Of a stretch of 64,000 bases of DNA, positions 35,745 to 42,643 are shown piece by piece (the stretch's first letter is position 1; every line of letters begins with the position of its first letter). The position numbers and the translations under genes are program-made. Source of the DNA: Paracoccus litorisediminis (GTDB taxonomy: Bacteria; Pseudomonadota; Alphaproteobacteria; Rhodobacterales; Rhodobacteraceae); contig NZ_WMIG01000019.1 of NCBI RefSeq assembly GCF_009711205.1, forward strand, positions 1 to 64,000. The letters are read 5' to 3'. The notes beneath the pieces were generated by a model, which had not been told where the DNA came from, did not search any database, and worked only from the letters and a program-made list of their open reading frames with translations.

Positions 35745-35910
35745 GGGTTTCCTCGAAATGCAGCCGCTCGTGGAACTCGCCCTTTTTGCCAATATTGAAA
35801 GACGAGGCGGGGCGGTGATAGCCCATCACCCGCGTCCAGACCTCGCAACGCTGGCGCTCGTCATCGCGCAGGGCCAGACTGGCATCTGTCAGGTTCTTGT
35901 CGTGGATCAT
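35731..35910 (-). CDS. Stand-alone glycyl-radical peptide of class III ribonucleotide reductase
   Basis: A 59-residue protein starting MIHDKNLTDASLALRDDERQ. It contains CEVWTRVMGYHRP and FNIGKKGEFHERLHFEE. The RVMGY segment (Gly30) matches the glycyl-radical site RxxGY at the C-terminus of NrdD proteins. The upstream nrdD gene ends with its zinc ribbon and stops at 35922 without this segment. The small ORF has its own AAGGAGG and two candidate ATGs (35913, 35910). It lies in another frame from nrdD, so it is a separate polypeptide and not a readthrough tail. nrdG follows with an overlap. I infer that NrdG activates this peptide, which then pairs with NrdD. Confidence 0.8.
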   Translation of the reverse strand: MIHDKNLTDASLALRDDERQRCEVWTRVMGYHRPASSFNIGKKGEFHERLHFEETRAAL

Positions 35911-35921
35911 CATGGCCTCCT

Positions 35922-37676
35922 TCAGGCGGGTTGAGTGCCCTTGCGGGCAAGGATTTCGGCATCGCATTTCGGGCAGAACTCGTGCTCGCCCTCGAGATAG
36001 CCATGCTTGGGACAGATCGAGAATGTCGGCGTCACCGTGACATAGGGCAGCCGGAAGCGGGTCAAAGCCCGCCGCACCAGCTTGCGGCAGGCATCGGGCG
36101 AGGACAGGCGCGTCCCCATGTAAAGATGCAGCACCGTCCCCCCGGTATATTTGCACTGAAGCTGATCCTGCCGCGCCAGCGCCTCGAACGGGTCATCGGT
36201 GAAACCGACCGGCAATTGGCTGGAATTGGTGTAATACGGCTCGGCCTTGCTGCCGGCCTGTAGGATGCCCGGAAAGCGTTTCATATCCTCGCGGGCGAAA
36301 CGATAGGTTGTGCCCTCGGCGGGCGTGGCTTCCAGATTGTAAAGATGGCCGGTTTCCTCTTGAAACTCGACCATCCGCGCGCGGACATGATCCAGCAGCC
36401 TCAGCGCGAAATCATGGCCCCAAGCCGTGGTGATGTCATGGCGATCGGAGGTGAAATTGCGGATCATCTCATTGATCCCATTCACGCCCAGCGTCGAGAA
36501 ATGGTTCCGCAGCGTTCCAAGATAGCGCTTGGTGTAAGGCAGCAGGCCGCCGTCGATCAGCTTCTGGACCTCGGCCCGCTTGATCTCCAGACTGTCGCGA
36601 CCCAGTTGCAGCAGCTCATCGAGCCGCGCGAACAGGCCAGCCTCATCCCCGGCATGCAGATAGCCCAGCCGCGCGCAGTTGATCGTGACCACCCCCAGAG
36701 ACCCGGTTTGCTCGGCGCTGCCGAAAAGGCCGTTGCCGCGCTTGAGCAACTCGCCCAGATCAAGCTGCAAACGGCAGCACATCGAGCGCACCATATGCGG
36801 CTCAAGCTCGGAATTGATGAAATTCTGGAAATAGGGCAGCCCGTATTTCGCGGTCAGCGCGAAGAGCCGCTCGGCATTTTCAGAGCCCCAAGGGAAATCC
36901 TTGGTGATGTTATAAGTCGGGATCGGAAAGGTGAAAACGCGGCCCTTCGCGTCGCCTTCGGACATGATCTCCATATAGGCGCGATTGATCATGTCCATCT
37001 CGGACTGCAACTCGCCATAGGTGAAATCGACCTCGCACCCGCCGATGACCGGGTGTTGGTCGCGCAGATCCTCGGGGCAGATCCAGTCGAAAGTCAGGTT
37101 GGTGAAGGGCGTCTGCGTGCCCCAGCGCGAGGGCACATTCAGATTGTAGATCAGTTCCTGCATATTCTGGCGCACCTGATCGTAACTCAGTGCATCCAGC
37201 CGGATATAGGGTGCCATATAAGTGTCGAAGGAACTGAAGGCCTGCGCCCCGGCCCATTCGTTTTGCAGCGTGCCAAGGAAGTTCACGATCTGCCCGACGG
37301 CGCTGGACATGTGTTTCGGAGGACCGGCCTCGACCTTGCCGGGAACGCCGTTCAGCCCCTCGGTCAAGAGCGTCCGCAGCGACCATCCGGCGCAATATCC
37401 GGCCAGAACGTCCAGATCATGGATATGCATATCGCCATTGCGATGCGCCGCGCCAATCTCGGGCGGATAGACCTGCGACAGCCAGTAATTCGCCACCATC
37501 TTGCCCGAGCTGTTCAGGATCAGCCCGCCCAGAGAGTAGCCCTGATTGGCATTCGCATTTACGCGCCAATCGGTTTGCTCCAGATATTCGCTGATCGTGG
37601 CAATGGCATCGACAAGTGCGGTTTTTCGATCTCGGGGAAAGAGCCTGAAATCCTGCGCGCTGGTGGTCGCGGTCAT
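35922..37676 (-). CDS. nrdD: Anaerobic ribonucleoside-triphosphate reductase, large chain
   Basis: A 584-residue class III reductase chain. It has family blocks RVNANANQGYSLGGLILNSS, GDMHIHDLDVLAGYCAGWSL, GTQTPFTNLTFDW and GSLGVVTINCARLGYLHAG, with the likely thiyl Cys in INCAR. The C-terminus is a zinc ribbon (SICPKHGYLEGEHEFCPKCD) and then stops, so the glycyl-radical domain that normally ends NrdD is absent and encoded by the next ORF. It makes dNTPs under anoxia. Start at the ATG 37676; a TTG four codons upstream is possible. NrdR-like boxes lie upstream. Confidence 0.93.
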   Translation of the reverse strand: MTATTSAQDFRLFPRDRKTALVDAIATISEYLEQTDWRVNANANQGYSLGGLILNSSGKMVANYWLSQVYPPEIGAAHRNGDMHIHDLDVLAGYCAGWSLRTLLTEGLNGVPGKVEAGPPKHMSSAVGQIVNFLGTLQNEWAGAQAFSSFDTYMAPYIRLDALSYDQVRQNMQELIYNLNVPSRWGTQTPFTNLTFDWICPEDLRDQHPVIGGCEVDFTYGELQSEMDMINRAYMEIMSEGDAKGRVFTFPIPTYNITKDFPWGSENAERLFALTAKYGLPYFQNFINSELEPHMVRSMCCRLQLDLGELLKRGNGLFGSAEQTGSLGVVTINCARLGYLHAGDEAGLFARLDELLQLGRDSLEIKRAEVQKLIDGGLLPYTKRYLGTLRNHFSTLGVNGINEMIRNFTSDRHDITTAWGHDFALRLLDHVRARMVEFQEETGHLYNLEATPAEGTTYRFAREDMKRFPGILQAGSKAEPYYTNSSQLPVGFTDDPFEALARQDQLQCKYTGGTVLHLYMGTRLSSPDACRKLVRRALTRFRLPYVTVTPTFSICPKHGYLEGEHEFCPKCDAEILARKGTQPA

Positions 37677-37692
37677 ATTGCTATCCAATTGC

Positions 37693-37738
37693 TACCAATA
37701 ATGGGGTTATCCGGAAACATGGATACAATATCTGGTGT
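37693..37738 (-). promoter_or_regulatory. NrdR-like box(es) upstream of nrdD
   Basis: ATACAATATCTGGTGT at 37723-37738 fits the NrdR consensus acaCwAtATaTwGwgt well. A weaker match, TACCAATAATGGGGTT, starts at 37693, 30 bp away (about three helical turns), as expected for paired NrdR sites. NrdR represses ribonucleotide reductase genes when dNTP pools are high; binding is inferred. Confidence 0.65.
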
Positions 37739-37879
37739 CTTTATCTTTGTGCTGGCGCAAACAGGTGTCGGAAATCTGACATGCGATCTGCGGATGACCA
37801 AAGGTCGCAGCCGGCTTGAAATCCGGCCGATCGAGATGATCTGACTTTGTGAAACACCAAAATACAAAGGCCAGCCGCA

Positions 37880-38173
37880 ATGGACCGCAATCAGATCGTG
37901 ATGGAGGGTGGCAACTTCGTCGTCCCGGCAGACCTGCTGGGCGTGGCCTTGGGCGTCGAACCGGCATCCGTGCCGGAGATGATGCGAAACGGCCAGATCA
38001 CCAGCCGTTGCGAGACCGGTAAGGACAAGGACGCCGGAACCTATCGGCTGACCTTCTATCACGCCCGCAACGCGCTGAGGCTGATCGTCAATGAAAAAGG
38101 CGAAGTTCTGAAGCGATCTCGCTTCGCAACGCCGGGCCGGAACCCGACCCCCGAAAAAGGGTCGGGTGAGTGA
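37880..38173 (+). CDS. DUF6522-type small protein
   Basis: A 97-residue protein (MDRNQIVMEGGNFVVPADLL, then CETGKDKDAGTYRLTFYHAR). It resembles the small uncharacterised DUF6522 proteins that I associate with denitrification loci. No membrane segment or metal motif is evident. It is transcribed divergently from nrdD and convergently with dnrN. The stop is only 8 bp from the end of dnrN. Confidence 0.6.
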   Translation: MDRNQIVMEGGNFVVPADLLGVALGVEPASVPEMMRNGQITSRCETGKDKDAGTYRLTFYHARNALRLIVNEKGEVLKRSRFATPGRNPTPEKGSGE

Positions 38174-38180
38174 TTTTCCC

Positions 38181-38846
38181 TCAGACGGCCACGGCGCGCG
38201 GGAACAGGACGGTTTCCTCCAGCGCGATATGGGCGACGACATCATCGCAGAGTTTGTGCAGGCCGGTGTAAAGCGCCGTCCAAGAGCCGCAGGCTCCGAT
38301 GGGCAGGCTAAGCCCGTTGGTCAGATGTTCGATCCGGTGCAACAGGGCGGTGGCGTCGGCATGATCCTCGTTCATGATGCGGATCGGCTCGGCCAGATGC
38401 GCGCCCGCGCCGTTCAGGATCGCGGGGAACAGGATCTGCTCTTCCATGTTCATATGGTTCTCAAGCTCGTCGCGGAGCGCGATCATCGTCTCGGTCAGAC
38501 CTAGCGGCGCCTCTTCCTGGTCGCCGTGAACGGTCTCGACCCGATTGGCCAATTGGATCAGGAAATCCAGTTCCTCGCGATGGGCGGCGTGATAGCGGTC
38601 CAGAATATGCCGGATCAAGTCGGGCGTCTCTTGCGGCGCGGAGCGCCCGGCGCGGTCGATCAGATCCTGCAGGCGAGAGGTCAGCGCGGCCAGGTCCAGC
38701 CCGGCCTTTTCGGCGGCCTGTTTCAGGCTCAAATCGCCGCCGCAGCAGAAGCTGATCTCGGAATTGCGAAAAATTTCGGCCGCGCCCGGCAGCTTGGCCG
38801 CGATGTCGCGCACGGTGGTTTCAGCGGCAAGAAGAGTATCGCTCAT
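38181..38846 (-). CDS. dnrN: RIC/YtfE-type di-iron repair protein (DnrN)
   Basis: A 221-residue protein. The N-terminal ScdA_N-type domain contains the Cys pair in EISFCCGGDLSLKQAAEKAG. The C-terminal hemerythrin-like domain has His/Glu ligands (RYHAAHREEL, ELENHMNMEEQILFPAIL, MNEDHADA, VVAHIALEETVLFPR). RIC proteins repair Fe-S or di-iron centres after NO and oxidative damage. DnrN is named from denitrifying Pseudomonas. The start overlaps the ubiX stop by ATGA, so it is the third gene of ubiD-ubiX-dnrN under the FNR box at 40821. Confidence 0.92.
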   Translation of the reverse strand: MSDTLLAAETTVRDIAAKLPGAAEIFRNSEISFCCGGDLSLKQAAEKAGLDLAALTSRLQDLIDRAGRSAPQETPDLIRHILDRYHAAHREELDFLIQLANRVETVHGDQEEAPLGLTETMIALRDELENHMNMEEQILFPAILNGAGAHLAEPIRIMNEDHADATALLHRIEHLTNGLSLPIGACGSWTALYTGLHKLCDDVVAHIALEETVLFPRAVAV

Positions 38847-39313
38847 GGGTTTTCTCCGGCTGGTTCAGGGGTCCATGCCCGCGCCTGCGACGGGGCCAGA
38901 TGCAAATGATAGACGGCCCGCGCCGCGATCTGGGTCGTCACGTCGGCAAGGCTTGCCGGACGCAGGTAAAAGGCGGGAACGGGCGGCAGGATCACCGCCC
39001 GCGTCAGCAGACTGTCGTCAAAGCCATGCGCGATTGCGGCAAGGCTTCGCATCGAGTAGGGCGCGACGATCATGCCCGCGACCGGGCAAGAACCCGAGGC
39101 GATCGCCGCCCCCAGATCACCGCGCGGATGCACCCGCGTCGCTGTGGCCTGCAACTGGCCAAGTGCGTCCGGCCTGACCTCCTCGGCCAATGTGCGTTCG
39201 GCCATGGCGGAAAGGACCAGATCGATCTCCGCCCCTGCGCGGGCCAAGGCGCGGGCACAATCCAGCGCCAGAACCGCCCCGGAGGCACCGGAGACACCTA
39301 AAACCACCCTCAT
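38843..39313 (-). CDS. ubiX: UbiX-like flavin prenyltransferase with internal deletion
   Basis: A 156-residue protein with the UbiX flavin site (VVLGVSGASGAVLALDCARA), MIVAPYSMRSLAAIAHGFDD and VILPPVPAFYLRPASL. UbiX makes prenylated FMN for UbiD, and normal members have about 190-200 residues. Between DSLLTRA and VILPP the usual ADV.LKERRPL.L..RE.P...HL..M segment of about 35 residues is missing in frame. That segment carries conserved basic and Glu residues of the prenyl-transfer site, so activity is doubtful. Start and stop overlap both neighbours by ATGA. Confidence 0.85.
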   Translation of the reverse strand: MRVVLGVSGASGAVLALDCARALARAGAEIDLVLSAMAERTLAEEVRPDALGQLQATATRVHPRGDLGAAIASGSCPVAGMIVAPYSMRSLAAIAHGFDDSLLTRAVILPPVPAFYLRPASLADVTTQIAARAVYHLHLAPSQARAWTPEPAGENP

Positions 39314-40764
39314 GCCGCGATCCTAGCCAGAAGCGCCTCGGCGCGGGCGGCATGGGCCGGGTCAAGGCGCATCTCGCGGCCCCATTCCCGGCTGGTTTCC
39401 GAGCCGATCTTGGTCGTGGCATCCACGCCGATCTTGCCCGCTAGCCCTTCGAGCGGAGAGGCGAAGTCCAAATAATCAATCGGCGTGCGGTCCAGCACCA
39501 TCACATCGCGAGCGGGGTCCATCCGGGTCGCCAAGGCCCATGCGATGTCGTCCCAATTGCGGATGTCCAGATCGTCATCCACCACGACGATCATCTTGGT
39601 ATTGGAGAATTGCGGCAGCATCCCCCACAGCGCCATCATCACGCGCCGCGCCTGACCAGGAAAGCGCTTGTCGATCCTGACCACCGCCATGCGATAGGAG
39701 CAAGCGGCGGCGGGCAGCCACAGGTCTTGCACCTCGGGGATCTGGATGCGGATCACCGGCAGGGCCAAGGTGTTGAAGACCTCGCCAATGACCGAAGGCT
39801 TATCGGGCGGGCGTCCCCTCACGGTCGTCAGGTAAAGCGGATCACGTCGGCTGGTGATCGCCGAGACCCGCATCACCGGGAAGTATTCGACCGCGTTGTA
39901 ACAGCCGGTATGGTCCCCGAACGGGCCTTCAGGGGCGGTCTCATCGGGATGGCTCCAGCCCTCGATGACGATCTCGGCGCGGGCTGGAACCAGCAGGGGC
40001 ACCGAGCGCGCCTGAACGAGATCGGTGCGCTGACCGCGCAAGACCCCGGAAAAGCCCAGCTCCGAGACGGCTTCCGGCAAAGGCAGCGCGGCTCCCAGCA
40101 AAAGCGCGGGATCGGCCCTAAGCGCAATGGCGACGGGCATCGCCTCGCCTGCACGCTGCCAAGTGCGGTGATGCGCCGCCCCGCCGCGATGCGCGAGCCA
40201 GCGCCTGATGAGCCGATCCGGGCCCAGAACCTGCGCGCAGTAGACGCCCAGATAGTAGCGCGCCAGTTCGCCGTCCTTGCTGTCATGCGGGCGCGTCACC
40301 ACCACCGGCCAAGTGATCAGCGGCCCGGCATCCTCGGGCCAAGGTGTTTGCACGGGCAATGCGTCCAATCCCGGCATGACCTGTTCCTGCACCGGCCCGT
40401 GCCGCAACAATTTGGGTCGGGCGGCCAAGGCCGCGCGCAGCATCGGCCAGCGCGAGAGGGCGTCGCGCATCCCTTCGGGCGATTGCCGGCTACGCAGGCT
40501 GGCCAGAAAATCGCCGAATGCGGGAATTTGGTCGAGCGTCAGCCCCAGCCCTGCCGCGACCCGCTCACGCGTGCCGAACAGATTGGTCACGACCGGCATG
40601 CTCGGGCCGTCATGCGCGTCGAAGCGCAAGGCCGACCCGCCGGCGCGCAAGGCCGCAAGCTGCACGGCCGTCATTTCGTGCCGCAACAAAACCGGATCTG
40701 AGACCCGCGCTTCAAGAAAGGCAATAAAATCCCGCAGATCCGGGAAGGAGGGAAGGTGACGCAT
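39310..40764 (-). CDS. ubiD: UbiD family decarboxylase
   Basis: A 484-residue protein with UbiD family blocks GPLITWPVVVTRPHDSKDGE, EIVIEGWSHPDETAPEGPFG (the E..P.E..P.GEG-type region), DPLYLTTVRGRPPDKPSVIG and ATRMDPARDVMVLD. UbiD enzymes use prenylated FMN to decarboxylate 4-hydroxy-3-polyprenylbenzoate in ubiquinone synthesis. The ATG at 40764 has GGAG upstream. An FNR-like box 57 bp upstream suggests anaerobic induction. It leads ubiX and dnrN. Confidence 0.9.
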   Translation of the reverse strand: MRHLPSFPDLRDFIAFLEARVSDPVLLRHEMTAVQLAALRAGGSALRFDAHDGPSMPVVTNLFGTRERVAAGLGLTLDQIPAFGDFLASLRSRQSPEGMRDALSRWPMLRAALAARPKLLRHGPVQEQVMPGLDALPVQTPWPEDAGPLITWPVVVTRPHDSKDGELARYYLGVYCAQVLGPDRLIRRWLAHRGGAAHHRTWQRAGEAMPVAIALRADPALLLGAALPLPEAVSELGFSGVLRGQRTDLVQARSVPLLVPARAEIVIEGWSHPDETAPEGPFGDHTGCYNAVEYFPVMRVSAITSRRDPLYLTTVRGRPPDKPSVIGEVFNTLALPVIRIQIPEVQDLWLPAAACSYRMAVVRIDKRFPGQARRVMMALWGMLPQFSNTKMIVVVDDDLDIRNWDDIAWALATRMDPARDVMVLDRTPIDYLDFASPLEGLAGKIGVDATTKIGSETSREWGREMRLDPAHAARAEALLARIAA

Positions 40765-40820
40765 CTGCGGCTCCGTCGGAATTCTTGCCCAAGGTCTAAG
40801 CCACAAAAACCAAGGCGCTC

Positions 40821-40834
40821 TTGACCAAGATCAA
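40821..40834. promoter_or_regulatory. FNR/NNR box between ubiD and ubiT
   Basis: TTGAC-CAAG-ATCAA, a good FNR palindrome. At -41.5 the minus-strand start is near 40786, a 22-nt leader for ubiD. On the plus strand the same spacing falls exactly on the first A of the ubiT ATG (40869). Confidence 0.8.
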
Positions 40835-40868
40835 TGGGTGGGCGGTTTTTGCGCGCTAGCGTCTTGGC

Positions 40869-41396
40869 ATGATGACGACACGCCCCCTGCCCCCGCTTCT
40901 TCTCCGCCTGCCGCTGCCGGCCCCGGCGGCATCGTTGATCGGCCTGAGCTTCAGCGCGTTTCTGCGCCGGATCGCGGGCCGCAAGCCCTCGATCCTGTCC
41001 CGCCTTGGCCGCTATGAAAGCGCGCTCATTCTGATCGACGTCGGGGACGGCCCGCTGATCCTGCTGATGCAGCCGTCAACGCGCCGCATCACCGCCCATG
41101 CGCGCGATGGAGCCGAGCCTGAGCATTACGCCGCCATTCGCGGTGAGCTGGCGGCGTTTCTGGCGATGCTGCATGGCTCGGAGGACGGGGATGCGCTGTT
41201 CTTTTCGGGCGAATTGGAGATCTCGGGCGACACTTCGGTCGTGCAGGCGCTACGCAATGCGCTGGACGATGCCGAATTGGACCTGACCGAGGAACTGGCC
41301 CTCATGGCCGGGCCGCTCAGCCGCTGGCTGCGGCGCTTTGCGGCGATGGCCGAAACCCGCACAGGCTATGCGCTGATCCGAAGGGAGCTTTTCTGA
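40869..41396 (+). CDS. ubiT: UbiT, SCP2-type protein of O2-independent ubiquinone synthesis
   Basis: A 175-residue protein with an SCP2 lipid-binding fold (about 30-130: ALILIDVGDGPLILLMQPST, ALFFSGELEISGDTSVVQAL). Together with the following U32-type gene it matches ubiT-ubiU of the anaerobic ubiquinone pathway. UbiT likely binds quinone intermediates. Two adjacent ATGs are possible (40869 and 40872). Its stop overlaps the next start (TGATG). I see no ribosome binding site before the first ATG. Confidence 0.85.
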   Translation: MMTTRPLPPLLLRLPLPAPAASLIGLSFSAFLRRIAGRKPSILSRLGRYESALILIDVGDGPLILLMQPSTRRITAHARDGAEPEHYAAIRGELAAFLAMLHGSEDGDALFFSGELEISGDTSVVQALRNALDDAELDLTEELALMAGPLSRWLRRFAAMAETRTGYALIRRELF

Positions 41397-42070
41397 TGAT
41401 GGAACTGGTTTGCCCGGCAGGCACTCCTGCGGCTTTCAGCGCGGCGGTCGATGCGGGTGCGCATACGGTCTATTGCGGCTTCGCCGATGAGACGAATGCC
41501 CGCAATTTTCCGGGGCTGAACTTCTCACGTGCGGAAATGGCCGAGGGTGTCGCCTATGCCAAGGCCCGCGGCGCGCAGGTGCTGGTCGCGATCAACACAT
41601 TCCCCCGCGCCGGCGCGCAGGCGATCTGGCACCGCGCCGTGGCAGACGCGAAAACCGCGGGCGCTCATGCGGTTATTTTAGCCGATCCCGGCCTGATCGC
41701 CCATGCCGCCGAGACCCATCCCGACCTGCGCCTGCATCTGTCGGTGCAGGCCGCCGCCGCCAATCCCGACACGATCAATATGTATGCCGACACGTTCGGC
41801 ATCCGCCGCGTCGTGCTGCCGCGTGTCCTGACCGTCGATGAGATCACCGCCATCAACCGCGAAATCGACATCGAGACCGAGGTTTTCGCATTCGGCGGGC
41901 TATGCGTCATGGCCGAGGGGCGTTGCTCGCTGTCCTCATGGGCCACTGGTCTTTCTCCCAACATGAACGGGGTCTGCTCTCCAGCAAGCCACGTCGCCTA
42001 TTCCGAGGTGGACGGGCTTAATGAAGCCCGCTTTCTGGCCGGCGATCCGGGCCTGCGACGTGCCGGCTGA
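41396..42070 (+). pseudogene. ubiU: UbiU (U32 peptidase family), C-terminally truncated
   Basis: 224 residues, against about 330 for UbiU. The N-terminal part is well conserved (LVCPAGTPAAFSAAVDAGAH, LSVQAAAANPDTINMYADTF). It keeps three cluster Cys in GLCVMAEGRCSLSSWATGLS and MNGVCSP. After about residue 203 the text becomes an unrelated tail (VDGLNEARFLAGDPGLRRAG) and stops. The fourth [4Fe-4S] ligand and the last hundred or so residues are missing, and no ubiV follows; the nosC regulatory region begins instead. O2-independent quinone hydroxylation needs UbiU-UbiV, so this copy is very likely dead. Confidence 0.85.
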
Positions 42071-42095
42071 AACCTGCAGGCGCATTTCCGCGCGC

Positions 42096-42109
42096 TTGAT
42101 CTGAGTCAA
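42096..42109 (+). promoter_or_regulatory. FNR/NNR box upstream of nosC
   Basis: TTGAT-CTGA-GTCAA, a full match to the FNR/NNR palindrome. Its centre (42102.5) is 41.5 bp from the A of the nosC ATG at 42144. This is the only such box I find before the nos operon. Confidence 0.85.
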
Positions 42110-42143
42110 GGCATTCCTTTTGAAACCGTCTAAGCTGCCTTTC

Positions 42144-42638
42144 ATGATCCGCTTGTCATCGCCCCGATTGCTCCGGTTTTGCCTGACGCTTCTGTCAGTG
42201 CTGGCGGTGTTTTCCGGGACTGCGGCACAGGCCGGAATGGCGCCGACCCTGCTGACCGAGATGGTGATCTGCAGCGAGGGCGAGGCAAGATCCGTCTATC
42301 TGGACGCGGAGGGCAATGAGCGCCCCGCCCCGCATGATTGCCGCAATTGCCCGGCCTGCAATCTGCCGACCATGCCAGGCGGTGGCGAAATCCCGGCACT
42401 GGCAACCGAGATCGCATGGTTTTCCGCCACTTACGCGACGTATAGTCCAAGCGCGCGCCTGTCCCCTCGACGGGTCACGATGCAAGCGCGCGCCCCCCCA
42501 ACCATGACCTCCCTGAACGATCATCCCATCGCGCTTGCTCCTCAAGCCGGCGCTGGGTTTAGGATGGCGCATTTGCCACCCTTCAGACAAGATGATGCGG
42601 TCGTGTCCGGGATCACCGTAAGTACGTCCGGAGCCTGA
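42144..42638 (+). CDS. nosC: NosC, exported protein with CXXCXXC motif
   Basis: A 164-residue protein with a signal-like N-terminus (LLRFCLTLLSVLAVFSGTAA). The motif CRNCPAC fits CXXCXXC, described for the NosC proteins that precede nosR in Paracoccus denitrificans. Function is unknown; a copper or redox role is only inferred from the Cys pattern. The ATG at 42144 is preferred to a TTG at 42120. The gene lies first in nosCRZDFYLX, 5 bp before nosR. Confidence 0.85.
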   Translation: MIRLSSPRLLRFCLTLLSVLAVFSGTAAQAGMAPTLLTEMVICSEGEARSVYLDAEGNERPAPHDCRNCPACNLPTMPGGGEIPALATEIAWFSATYATYSPSARLSPRRVTMQARAPPTMTSLNDHPIALAPQAGAGFRMAHLPPFRQDDAVVSGITVSTSGA

Positions 42639-42643
42639 GCCTT

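Noticed and set aside
35731..36156. Reading the glycyl-radical ORF as a long protein from 36156
   Set aside because: The upstream part lies inside nrdD in another frame and has antisense-like composition; the AAGGAGG-preceded ATG is the credible start.
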